NCBI GenBank assembly: GCA_000720375.1
Contig: JOAA01000017.1
Span: 1-64,000, forward strand
Length of the DNA stretch: 64,000 bases
From: Rhodococcus rhodnii
GTDB lineage: Bacteria; Actinomycetota; Actinomycetes; Mycobacteriales; Pseudonocardiaceae
Direction of reading: 5' to 3'
The position numbers and the translations under genes are program-made. Each line of letters starts with the position of its first letter. Position 1 is the first letter of the stretch. Below the pieces are notes generated by a model. The model did no database searches and was not told the origin of the DNA. It worked only from the letters and a program-made list of their open reading frames with translations. This document shows, piece after piece, positions 45,454 through 52,945 of this stretch.

Positions 45454-46510
45454 CCGACTCCGGACAACACGCGGACGTGGTCGTGATCGGCGGTGGCCCG
45501 GCAGGTTCCACGGCCGCCGCGATGCTGGCCCGCAACGGATTCGACGTCCTGCTGTTGGAGCGTGAGGTCTTCCCGCGCTACCACATTGGTGAGTCGCTGC
45601 CCGCGTCGTGCCTGTCGACGTTACGACTGTCAGGGGCGTTCGACGACGTGGCCGCGGCCGGTTTCACCGTCAAGCGAGGGTCGGTTTTCCTGTGGGAGCA
45701 GGATGAATGGCTGCTGGACTGGCGCAAGCTGGTCGACCGAGACACCGTCCACACCGCCACGTTCGACTTCCTCGTGGACGCGTCCGGCCGGACCGGTGTG
45801 CTGGGCAAGAAGCACTTCGACATGCGTACCCCGCACGAGCTGTTCCAGAACGTCGGGATCTGGGGTTACTGGACCGGGGCCAAGCTCCTGCCGGGCAGCC
45901 CGGAGACGGTCGGCGCGACCGTCCGCACAACGCGAATGTCCGGTCCACTTGATACGCCGGTCGCAGCCAGGTGGGCCTCGTACGGCGATATCGCGTATCT
46001 CGAGTGCGCCCAAGCGTGCGGGCTGCACCTGACGGACAGGAGTGCGGTCGCGGCAAGCAGTGCCGGAGTCGGAGAACTCTTGCTGTACGCCGCGAACGTC
46101 AGTCCACATCGGATAGTGGTCGGCCTTGGCGGCAGCGGGACGACTGACGGCGGCGCCGGGATGGCGCTGGCACTGGGCTATCGCTTGCTCGACGACCACG
46201 GCCGCACGCTGAACGGACAGCCCACAGTAGACGATGCCTGGAAACCGCACCGCCTGACAGGCCGCAGTTGGACGACATCGAGATCGTCGCCGCGACCGAC
46301 GTCGACAATCCGCTGCTCGGCGCGAACGGGGTTGACGTGTCGAAGTTCCCTGGCGGAGGTGCCGCCGGGGGAATCGCAGCCGGGCGCGTTGGCCTACTGG
46401 GTGCACGGGTCGAGTCAGGCGCCACTTCGACCAGATCGGCGAGTTGGCCGCCGAGGCCGAGCCAGGGCAGAATCCGTTCACCGAGGCACCGGTACTCGCG
46501 CGGCGACTAA
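45450..46510 (+). pseudogene. Halogenase fused by deletion to a glycerate kinase fragment
   Basis: The ATG overlaps the intact halogenase's stop by four bases. Codons 1-150 follow a second halogenase: GGGPAGSTAAAMLA, FPRYHIGESLPASCL, ASGRTGVLGKKHF and GYWTGAKLLPGSP. About 50 residues around the second strand pair are deleted. After GSP the frame turns into a glycerate kinase: MSGPLDTPVAARWASYGD, VVGLGGSGTTDGGAGMALALGYRLLDD. A frameshift follows near 46250, then VAATDVDNPLLGANGVDV and PGGGAAGGIAAGRVGLLGARVE. WxWxIP is lost, and the kinase lacks both ends. The tail up to the stop (FDQIGELAAEAEPGQNPF) is an unidentified scrap. Confidence 0.85.
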
Positions 46511-46519
46511 GCGCCCGGC

Positions 46520-47023
46520 TCACCCACCGTTGGCACGCCCGGCATTGACCACGTCGGACTGGTGCACGTCACGATCGGTGGTAACCGACCCCGGCTGGAC
46601 AACCTCGCCGCACTCCGCGCAACGCAACTCCGGCCGCAGCGGCTTGCCGCATTCGTGCGTGAACACGGCCATGTACTCGGGATCGTCGCGGACGAAACGG
46701 TCACCCCAGTCGCGCATCAGCTGGAGCAAACCGAACAACTGCTCGCCAGCCTCAGTCAGGTGGTAGGAGTACCGCACGGGTCGCTCTTGATACTTCTCGC
46801 GACGCACGACACCGGCTTCCTCCAGTGCGCGCAACCGCGCGCTCAACCGATCGCGCGGTGCACCCGTGTTGGACACGATCTCGTCGAACCGAGTCGAGCC
46901 CAGGAGCAGCTCCCTCAGCGCCAGCAGCGCCCACTTCTCCCCGATGACCTTCAATGCTGCATCGATCGAGCACACACGCGGATCAACTACACGCGGCGTT
47001 CTCATACGATCGAGGTTAGCCAC
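46520..47023 (-). CDS. HxlR-family transcriptional regulator
   Basis: The start is GTG 47023 or ATG 47005; neither has a good ribosome site. The longer form has 167 residues. Core: VVDPRVCSIDAALKVIGEKWALLALRELLLGSTRFDEIVSNTGAPRDRLSARLRALEEAG, with the conserved Cys in RVCSID. The C-terminus has CGKPLRPELRCAECGEVV, a four-Cys knuckle that could bind zinc. It is convergent with the chimeric relic and has a GGGTT…AACCC operator upstream. What it now controls is unclear, since the genes beside it are broken. Confidence 0.9.
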   Translation of the reverse strand: MANLDRMRTPRVVDPRVCSIDAALKVIGEKWALLALRELLLGSTRFDEIVSNTGAPRDRLSARLRALEEAGVVRREKYQERPVRYSYHLTEAGEQLFGLLQLMRDWGDRFVRDDPEYMAVFTHECGKPLRPELRCAECGEVVQPGSVTTDRDVHQSDVVNAGRANGG

Positions 47024-47032
47024 ATCCCGGGT

Positions 47033-47051
47033 GGGTTTGCAATCCCAACCC
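47033..47051. promoter_or_regulatory. Imperfect HxlR operator
   Basis: GGGTTTGCAATCCCAACCC has 7-bp arms with mismatches (GGGTT/AACCC) and resembles GGTTTGAAAATCAAACC at 41167-41183. It lies 10 bases upstream of the GTG of an HxlR gene. Confidence 0.55.
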
Positions 47052-47180
47052 TCTCGTGACCTGCCCCTGAGCTCGTGAAACCGGCAGGTTGAACTCGGGA
47101 GTGCGTCATCTCACACGCACCGGGGACAGCCTGCTGCCGTCCCCCAACGGGCCGGCTCCAGCTCGTCACCAAACACCGCG

Positions 47181-47218
47181 CTACCGTCCTCCTGGGTCGT
47201 GTCCAAGTAGGACGGTAG
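47181..47218. repeat. 10-bp inverted repeat with an extra half-copy
   Basis: CTACCGTCCT (47181-47190) is matched by AGGACGGTAG (47209-47218) with an 18-base spacer. TACCGTCCT recurs at 47299-47307. The three copies lie in the non-coding gap after the aminotransferase gene and could be a terminator, an operator set or a small mobile scar. Confidence 0.55.
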
Positions 47219-47444
47219 CGACTATTGCCGGGGATTCGTCAGCTGACACCGAGTTCCAACCACCTGGTAAACGAAGACCGATGTGTCCTCCGGCAACGTA
47301 CCGTCCTAATAGAGCGTCTTGTAGTTGGTAGTGGCCGCTCCACGCGTAGCGGGCGCACTCGGCACCAGCAGAAGCCGCGGACTGCCGCACCGGCAGCTGG
47401 AGCGCTGACAATGGCCGCCGCCAAGCCAGCAACAGCAAGACCAG
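47219..47444. other. Gap downstream of the aminotransferase
   Basis: The minus strand reads a short hydrophobic start (VFAAAVGGCVSVAGLAVAGLAAAIVSAP, 47496-47413) that overlaps the aminotransferase 3' end, then an Arg-rich tail. Because of the overlap it is probably a shadow. No gene was assigned. Confidence 0.3.
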
Positions 47445-49139
47445 CTACCGAGACACACCCGCCGACTGCCGCGGCAAACACACAGCCGGCAGATCGAACC
47501 AACGGAGTTCGTCGAAACCGGGAGATACGCGCGCCTGCCCGACACCATCGAACTTGTCCGCGGCGGCGAAAACGCGCGCCGCGTGGTCAAGGTATCCGGC
47601 CAGTGCGTCCTCCCCCACCGAATCCGGGCGCTGCCCAGCGTCGACGTCATACCGCATGTCCGCCAGGCGCAACTGGGGTCCGGGCGCACGGTGGTGGCTC
47701 CACAGACCCGTCGACGGGTCGAAACGGTAGTCGCTCAACAACTTCCAGCCATGGGTGGCGACCTGGCGGACAGCTTCGATCACGTAGTCCACCACCGTGT
47801 CGGACATCGCGTAGTTGAAGCTCACCCGAATCCAGCCAGGCTTGATCCCTTTCCGGCCGGACAGGACCTCACGCTCGAACCGCCGTGAGAGAGCCGGATC
47901 GATACCGAGCAGACGATGACCATAGGGGCCCGCACACGAGCATCCACCCCGCACCTGAATACCGAACAGGTCGCTGAGCAACGTCACCACGTAGTTGTGG
48001 TGCAGCTGCTTCAGTTCTGGCCCGCGTACCATGAACGACACAATCGCAAGCCGGTCGACGTCGAGGTTGCCGAGGATCTCCAGATTCGGGTTGGTGGACC
48101 ACGAATCGAGCGCACGCCGAAGGAACGTCTGCTCTCGATCGTGAATGACCTGCGTGCCGACTGCTTGCTGCAGACCGAACACCAAGCCGGCCCGAATCGA
48201 CTCGACGATCGCGGGCGTGCCCCCTTCCTCCCGGTGCGCGGCATCGCCGATGTAGTGGTGATCGGTCGTGCTGACGTAATCCACTGTCCCGCCGCCGGGC
48301 ACACTGGGCACCCGATTTTCGATCAGCTCTCGGCGGACCACCAGCACACCAGGTGTGCCCGGACCGCCGAGGAACTTGTGTGGCGAGATGAACACGGCAT
48401 CCTTATAGGACAGCGGATGCTCCTCGCACTCGTCATCCACCTGGACACGCCCATGGGGCGCTGCGGCCGCGTAATCCCAGAACGACAGCGCCCCATGCTC
48501 GTGAAGCAGATCCGAGATCCGGTGGACATCAGTGACGATGCCCGTCACGTTGGACGCCGCGGAGAACGACCCGATCATCAACGGCCTGTCCACGTACCGA
48601 ATCAGCGCATCCCGCAGAACCGACTGCGAAGGCTGACCATCCGCACCCTCCGGAATGGCCACCACCTCACAGATGGATTCCCGCCACAACAATTCATTCG
48701 AGTGGTGCTCGTACGGCCCTACGAACACCACCGGCCGATCCTGCGGAGGGATCATCTCGGCCAACCCGTACCGGTCCTGCAGTCGGGCCGGCACACGCAG
48801 CCCGAGAATGTCAATCAGTTTGCTGATGGCACCGGTGGTCCCGGACCCGCAGAAGATCACCACCGTGTCCTCGTCGCCACCGACGGCATCCCGGATCACA
48901 CGCCTGGCATCTTCCCGCAATACATTGGTTTGCGCCGCCGTAGCCGAGGAGTCGTTGTGTGTATTGGCATACCAGGGCAACACTCGATCCCGGACGAAAT
49001 CCTCGATGAACCCTACTGCACGTCCAGATGCCGTGTAGTCAGCGTAGGTCACCCGTCGCGGACCGTAAGGCCCGGTGGCGAGCTGGCCGTCGCCGATGAT
49101 CGACTGCTGTATCCGGTGAACCAGCGCGTTCTGTGCCAT
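47445..49139 (-). CDS. Class V aminotransferase (PLP-dependent, SufS-like fold)
   Basis: The 564-residue protein starts at ATG 49139. Recognisable blocks are YADYTASGRAVGFIEDFV near the start and VIFCGSGTTGAISKLIDIL (phosphate-binding turn). VGPYEHHSNELLWRES comes next, then SFSAASNVTGI, and the PLP lysine in ISPHKFLGGPGTPGVLVV near residue 255. RGGCSCAGPYGHRLLG provides a Cys-rich loop like that of cysteine desulfurases. It is about 100 residues longer than SufS, with an extra C-terminal region that includes LSDYRFDPSTGLWSHH. This long form is a known actinobacterial group with no settled substrate. It overlaps the start of the LVIVD relic region only at the edge. Confidence 0.9.
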   Translation of the reverse strand: MAQNALVHRIQQSIIGDGQLATGPYGPRRVTYADYTASGRAVGFIEDFVRDRVLPWYANTHNDSSATAAQTNVLREDARRVIRDAVGGDEDTVVIFCGSGTTGAISKLIDILGLRVPARLQDRYGLAEMIPPQDRPVVFVGPYEHHSNELLWRESICEVVAIPEGADGQPSQSVLRDALIRYVDRPLMIGSFSAASNVTGIVTDVHRISDLLHEHGALSFWDYAAAAPHGRVQVDDECEEHPLSYKDAVFISPHKFLGGPGTPGVLVVRRELIENRVPSVPGGGTVDYVSTTDHHYIGDAAHREEGGTPAIVESIRAGLVFGLQQAVGTQVIHDREQTFLRRALDSWSTNPNLEILGNLDVDRLAIVSFMVRGPELKQLHHNYVVTLLSDLFGIQVRGGCSCAGPYGHRLLGIDPALSRRFEREVLSGRKGIKPGWIRVSFNYAMSDTVVDYVIEAVRQVATHGWKLLSDYRFDPSTGLWSHHRAPGPQLRLADMRYDVDAGQRPDSVGEDALAGYLDHAARVFAAADKFDGVGQARVSPGFDELRWFDLPAVCLPRQSAGVSR

Positions 49140-49140
49140 C

Positions 49141-49569
49141 CACCCATGATGAAATCGCGGGTGCGGCCAGAGACAGAGGATGCAGGGCAGACTCTGATGT
49201 ACGTCAAGCCGGACGGCTCATTGACGGAAGTCACCGCCGTGGGACCGAAAGTTTCGATCTTGGTTCCGTTCTCCTGCGCCTCGTACGCTCCCTTGGGTCA
49301 GCGACACGATCTCCACGCCACGACTGAAGTCCGCGACGAAACGTTCCCTCTGTGCCAGTGAGGCGCCACGACATGGCCCTGTCCGGCCGCCAGTAGCCGA
49401 CCTGGATCGGCTTGGCCGGATTGGAGATGTCGATGAAACGGGTTCCCTGTTCGTACCAGGAATAGGCGACGACTCGCTTGTGCACGTCGAAGTAGTGCGC
49501 CGAGCACTCGATATCGCCAGGGATCGTCCCCTCCTGGTCGTCTGGGCTCCACACGCCGACTGTCGTCAT
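49141..49569 (-). pseudogene. LVIVD-repeat (beta-propeller) protein, frameshifted C-terminal relic
   Basis: Successive minus-strand frames read SAHYFDVHKRVVAYSWYEQGTRFIDISNPAKPIQVGYWRPDRAMSW, then APHWHRGNV, then FVADFSRGVEIVSLTQG. The end CPASSVSGRTRDFIMGG abuts the aminotransferase. These are the final blade motifs of secreted LVIVD proteins, which have about 450 residues. Two frameshifts and loss of the first two thirds make it non-functional. Its cut 5' end meets a plus-strand fragment at about 49570. Confidence 0.78.
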
Positions 49570-49575
49570 CTCCTT

Positions 49576-49719
49576 CGGCGCACTACAGCTGGGACCACCA
49601 ACAGTTCGATGGTTTCGTATTCCCCACCAAGCGAAGTGTGCACCAGACCGACGCCGAGGGCCGCCGCGTGGCGGAACCGGTCATCGTCTCCATCGAACTC
49701 GACCAAGTCACGTTGACGT
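49576..49719 (+). pseudogene. C-terminal scrap of a second copy of the 240-residue unknown family
   Basis: This stretch reads HYSWDHQQFDGFVFPTKRSVHQTDAEGRRVAEPVIVSIELDQVTLT and a stop. It aligns with the end of the gene at 40378-41100 (HYIRQHAKVDGIVVATKRHIHIRQEDG … PITLDLSDIT). Only about 46 codons remain. It has no start and faces away from the LVIVD relic. Confidence 0.75.
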
Positions 49720-50309
49720 GACGCGGTATCGCTCCTGGAACGACGATGTCGCCCTGGTTGAGCCCGCCTGTCCCAGGATCACCGGTTACACGCAGGCTCA
49801 ACCGAAAGACAGGGGTCACGGCCACGCCGAAGCGCTCGACACGCCCCGCCTGAGCGCCATCGGCATACCACCAGCCGAGGCTGCTCAATGGCCATGGCAG
49901 CCGACGGGGCGCTGTGACTCGCTTCGAGCCGACGACGAGCGGCGACTCCTGTCAGGGCCGGGGATCCGGCCACTCCACCATCGAGATCACCGGATCCAAC
50001 ACCGGCGCCGAAATGTCTCGACCGTGCTGACTGTACTCCACATCCACGCCGAGCACCGGGCCAAGGAAATTCGCACCGACCAATCCTTTTCGGCCGCACC
50101 CCACGTACTGAGGGCATGTCGAGCGTCGGCAATCGAGGCCTCGGGTGCACCACGAAGCCTTGAGAACCACCGCCACGACGTGATGCCGAAATCACTCGCC
50201 ACCAACAGTCCACTTTGGAGATTGCTGCGGCCGAACCCGCGACTGAGTCATCCGGTGCCTTGCGAAGCACTTGAACCTCAGCGACAAGGCGTCGTTCAGG
50301 CGATCGATG
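49720..50309. other. 590-base gap with possible gene debris
   Basis: On the minus strand about 50060-49975 reads NFLGPVLGVDVEYSQHGRDI then SAPVLDPVISMVEWPDP, which has a coding look but no recognised family and no start. Other frames are shadows. It may be another decayed gene. Confidence 0.35.
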
Positions 50310-51437
50310 TCATCTCGGCACCGCCGTCCCAGCGATCAGCAGGCTGTCGGCGAGCCAGCGGTAGCGCTCGGCCACGACGGGCCACCGCAACTCCGGCGCC
50401 AGCGCGGACGCCTTGCCCGTCATGGCCACAGCCAGGCCGGGCTCGGTCAGCACGCGGCGCAATGCCCGGCTTGTGGCCGCTGAGTCCTGATACGGGACCA
50501 CAAGGCCGCAGCCGTTGGACAGCATCTCGACCGCGTGCGGGAAGCAGGTCGCGACCACTGGCCGTCGCGCCGCGATCGCCTCGACCAGCACTCCGGAGGT
50601 GACCTGTTCGGTCGAGTCATTGGGCAACAGCACGACTCTGGCCTGCCGGATCAGTTGGCCAAGCGAGTGCGGATCCAGGTACGTCGGAATGAACTCGACC
50701 ATATCGGCCACGCCCAACGCAGAAGCGTGCGCACGCAGCGAGTCATGGTACTGCCTGCCGGTGTGCGTGAGCACCCTGGGATGTGTCTGCCCGGCGACCA
50801 CGTAACGGGGTTCCAGGTCACGCAAGCCGGGCAGTGCCGATATCGCCGTCTCGATGCCCTTGTCAGGCCCGAGCAGGCCCCAGGTGAGGATAGTCGGCCG
50901 AGCCCGGGCCAGCGCGGCCATCGCCAGTCCGTCCGCCGGTGCACCGTGCGGGATCACCACCAGCTTGTCTGGGTCCACTGTGTACCCGTCGAGCAACCGC
51001 CTTGCCGCCGCGTCAGACATCGTCACCACCGCGTCGGCCCGATCGACCACCCGGGTCAGGACCAGCCGCTGATGTCTGGTGGGCTGCGTCAGAACAGCGT
51101 GCAGCACCACGATCACCGGCACATCCACCAGCTCGAGCAAGTCGAGGAGTTCCTCGCCGTCTCGGCCACCGTAGATGTCGTGATCGTGCTGCACGACCAC
51201 CACATCGAACCCGTTGAGCACCTCGGCGGCGACCACCACACTGCGCGGGGACCCCTTGACCAGGTCGTGCACCACCTCGGCCGGAGCGGACAACCCGGCC
51301 TGATCGACGGCTCTGACCACCTCCACGCAACTGTCAGGCACCAGCGCCATCAGATGCCGCCGCAACGCCGCGCTGAACGTCGCCACGCCGCACAGAGAAG
51401 GGGGGTACGCGGTGAGAAAACCATAGTTGCCTGCCAC
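50310..51437 (-). CDS. Glycosyltransferase family 4
   Basis: GTG 51437 after GGAAGG gives 375 residues. The open frame to 51842 is not homologous. The protein opens AGNYGFLTAYPPSLCGVATFSAALRRHL and has VVQHDHDIYGGRDGEELLDL and VLHAVLTQPTRHQR in the N-terminal Rossmann half. ILTWGLLGPDKGIETAISAL marks the start of the nucleotide-sugar half, and NDSTEQVTSGVLVEAIAARRPVVAT is the donor-site acidic motif. It resembles actinobacterial GT4 enzymes that build glycolipids or mannosyl chains. The acceptor cannot be read. It stands alone. Confidence 0.9.
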   Translation of the reverse strand: MAGNYGFLTAYPPSLCGVATFSAALRRHLMALVPDSCVEVVRAVDQAGLSAPAEVVHDLVKGSPRSVVVAAEVLNGFDVVVVQHDHDIYGGRDGEELLDLLELVDVPVIVVLHAVLTQPTRHQRLVLTRVVDRADAVVTMSDAAARRLLDGYTVDPDKLVVIPHGAPADGLAMAALARARPTILTWGLLGPDKGIETAISALPGLRDLEPRYVVAGQTHPRVLTHTGRQYHDSLRAHASALGVADMVEFIPTYLDPHSLGQLIRQARVVLLPNDSTEQVTSGVLVEAIAARRPVVATCFPHAVEMLSNGCGLVVPYQDSAATSRALRRVLTEPGLAVAMTGKASALAPELRWPVVAERYRWLADSLLIAGTAVPR

Positions 51438-51991
51438 AGGGCACCTTCCGAAATTCGGGCGGATCAGGTGGCCGTAGCAGGCGAGAGAAGCTGGACAAGC
51501 AGACTGCGACCCGTGCGTATCACTTGCCCGGCAAGAGTACCAGCAAAGACCGAGTGCGAGCACTGTGGATGACACCAGCACATGACCGCAGGCTCCACAA
51601 CCAGACAGTCTATTGTGGAACCAAGCCGAATGGAGATCCTTCACACAACAGCGCAATCGTGTCACGGCCAGCTGCGTGCTCAGTGCTCGGATCCCGTCTT
51701 CCGTCTCGGTGAACCAGCCGAACCTCGCGGCACGCGGAATGGTGGCCTGGTGCGCTTCGGCGTCCGGAGATGACACTGTCGAGCTGGACAGGTCCACGTG
51801 ACAGCCTCGGGGCCGTATCGCGCTGTTGAGGCGAAGTCCCACGACATTTCACTACGCCGCTGGTGGCCTCGCCGGCACGTGGGCGTATCATGGTCATACC
51901 GAGAGCATTTCGTGCGCAGGCAGTCGGGCTGGCGCCGTCCTCGGTGTATCCCGATCAGGTCGCGAGGCGGCCGGGACGGAGCACTGGCTCC
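51438..51991. other. 554-base divergent gap, no gene recognised
   Basis: The gap lies between the glycosyltransferase and the first DUF5994 gene. Both promoters must lie here. Several frames are open but arginine/serine-rich and without ribosome sites. GGAGC…GGCTCC (51978-51991) just before the DUF5994 ATG is a small inverted repeat containing the ribosome site. Confidence 0.35.
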
Positions 51992-52492
51992 ATGTCAGTC
52001 TCACGATCAGTTCCCCACCGCGACAACTCCGAAAACGTGACTGCGTTGCGCGCGAAACGCGAACTGCGGCTGCAGATCAAGCCGAGTACAGCGGCTGTCG
52101 GCAACGTCGACGGAGGCTGGTGGCCATGGTCGACCGATCCCGCCGCGGAATTTCCCGCACTGGTCATGGCATTGAGCTCGTGGGTCGGACCAGCCCGGCA
52201 GATGGCCTATCACCCTGTCGACTGGGATCCCGTGCAGAGCACACTGATCGTGGAGAACTGGGCGGTGACCTTGGCGCGCTCATGTGACATACCCGCGAAC
52301 ACCGTGGTGGTGACCGGTCCGAACCGCAAGCGAATCCGTCTGCTGGTAGTGCCGCCGACCACGCCGGGCGGTGCGGCCCGCGCGGTGCTCAGGGCGGCGT
52401 CCCGTTCGGACACGGTCGCCACTGTTGACCAAATCCTTGCCAGCAATGGCGTTTCGCCCAGAGAGCGCCCGAACACAGGACCTCGCCCATGA
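51992..52492 (+). CDS. DUF5994-family protein (copy 1)
   Basis: ATG 51992 gives 166 residues; GTG 52037 would remove 15. The family signature is plain: LRLQIKP near the start, VDGGWWPWSTDPAAEFPAL, and VGPARQMAYHPVDWDP. The centre is NTVVVTGPNRKRIRLLVVPP, and the end is a small helical tail. The function is unknown. The family is widespread in actinomycetes, often in multiple copies, and two more copies lie within 6.5 kb. The stop overlaps the next start (ATGA), so it is cotranslated with the RGCVC gene. DUF5994 proteins lack a signal peptide. Confidence 0.88.
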   Translation: MSVSRSVPHRDNSENVTALRAKRELRLQIKPSTAAVGNVDGGWWPWSTDPAAEFPALVMALSSWVGPARQMAYHPVDWDPVQSTLIVENWAVTLARSCDIPANTVVVTGPNRKRIRLLVVPPTTPGGAARAVLRAASRSDTVATVDQILASNGVSPRERPNTGPRP

Positions 52493-52668
52493 CATCACCG
52501 TTTGGCACGATAAAGCTGGCCATCGAAGTCCGGAGTGACGCGATCTGCGAAACGTGCCCGCACCCCTGGAAAGACCACGACCAGATCGCAGTCCGTTACT
52601 GCACCGCGACCATCCGCGCGTCCGACGCAAGCAGTCGCGGTTGCGTCTGCACAACCAAGGAGACCTGA
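52489..52668 (+). CDS. RGCVC-family small Cys-rich protein
   Basis: A 59-residue product, too short for most gene callers. It starts at an ATG that overlaps the DUF5994 stop and ends in a TGA that overlaps the next ATG. Four to five cysteines are arranged as CETC, then HPWKDHD, RYC, and finally RGCVC. This is the named RGCVC motif, and the layout is that of a zinc knuckle. The function is unknown. Cotranslation with DUF5994 and DUF6307 suggests that they work as a set. Confidence 0.85.
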   Translation: MTSPFGTIKLAIEVRSDAICETCPHPWKDHDQIAVRYCTATIRASDASSRGCVCTTKET

Positions 52669-52826
52669 TGGCCACTGCCGCCAAGTACGTGTCCCGTTAT
52701 GACGAACGCGTCAACCTCGTCAAGGACACACTTCGGAAACATTCGAAGCTCGACGAGAAGGCCTCGCTCGAACTCGCGGAGCGCATCCTCGACGCCCTCA
52801 ACCACATTCCTGAGAAAGTCCGCTGA
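52668..52826 (+). CDS. DUF6307-like small protein
   Basis: This 52-residue protein starts at an ATG six bases after AAGGAG, with its A shared with the upstream stop (TGATG). The sequence MATAAKYVSRYDERVNLVKDTLRKHSKLDEKASLELAERILDALNHIPEKVR is a helical hairpin. The motif (S/R)RYDxRVxLVxxxL…ALxxIPEKVR is what I know as DUF6307, a short family mostly from Pseudonocardiaceae. No function is known. It is the third gene of a coupled trio and is followed by an ATP-grasp gene. Confidence 0.8.
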   Translation: MATAAKYVSRYDERVNLVKDTLRKHSKLDEKASLELAERILDALNHIPEKVR

Positions 52827-52945
52827 GCAAAGCACATCTGAATGTCCGCTATGGACAATTGAGCGACGATCGGCACCGTTCCGCCAGTTCCACCACCATT
52901 CCACGGCCGGTGTGGCCGATCCCTCCACCCCACAGGAGACCTTCC

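Noticed and set aside
44026..46510. Complete halogenated-metabolite gene cluster
   Set aside because: There is one intact halogenase and a wrecked second copy, but no NRPS, PKS, carrier protein or tailoring set in the window.
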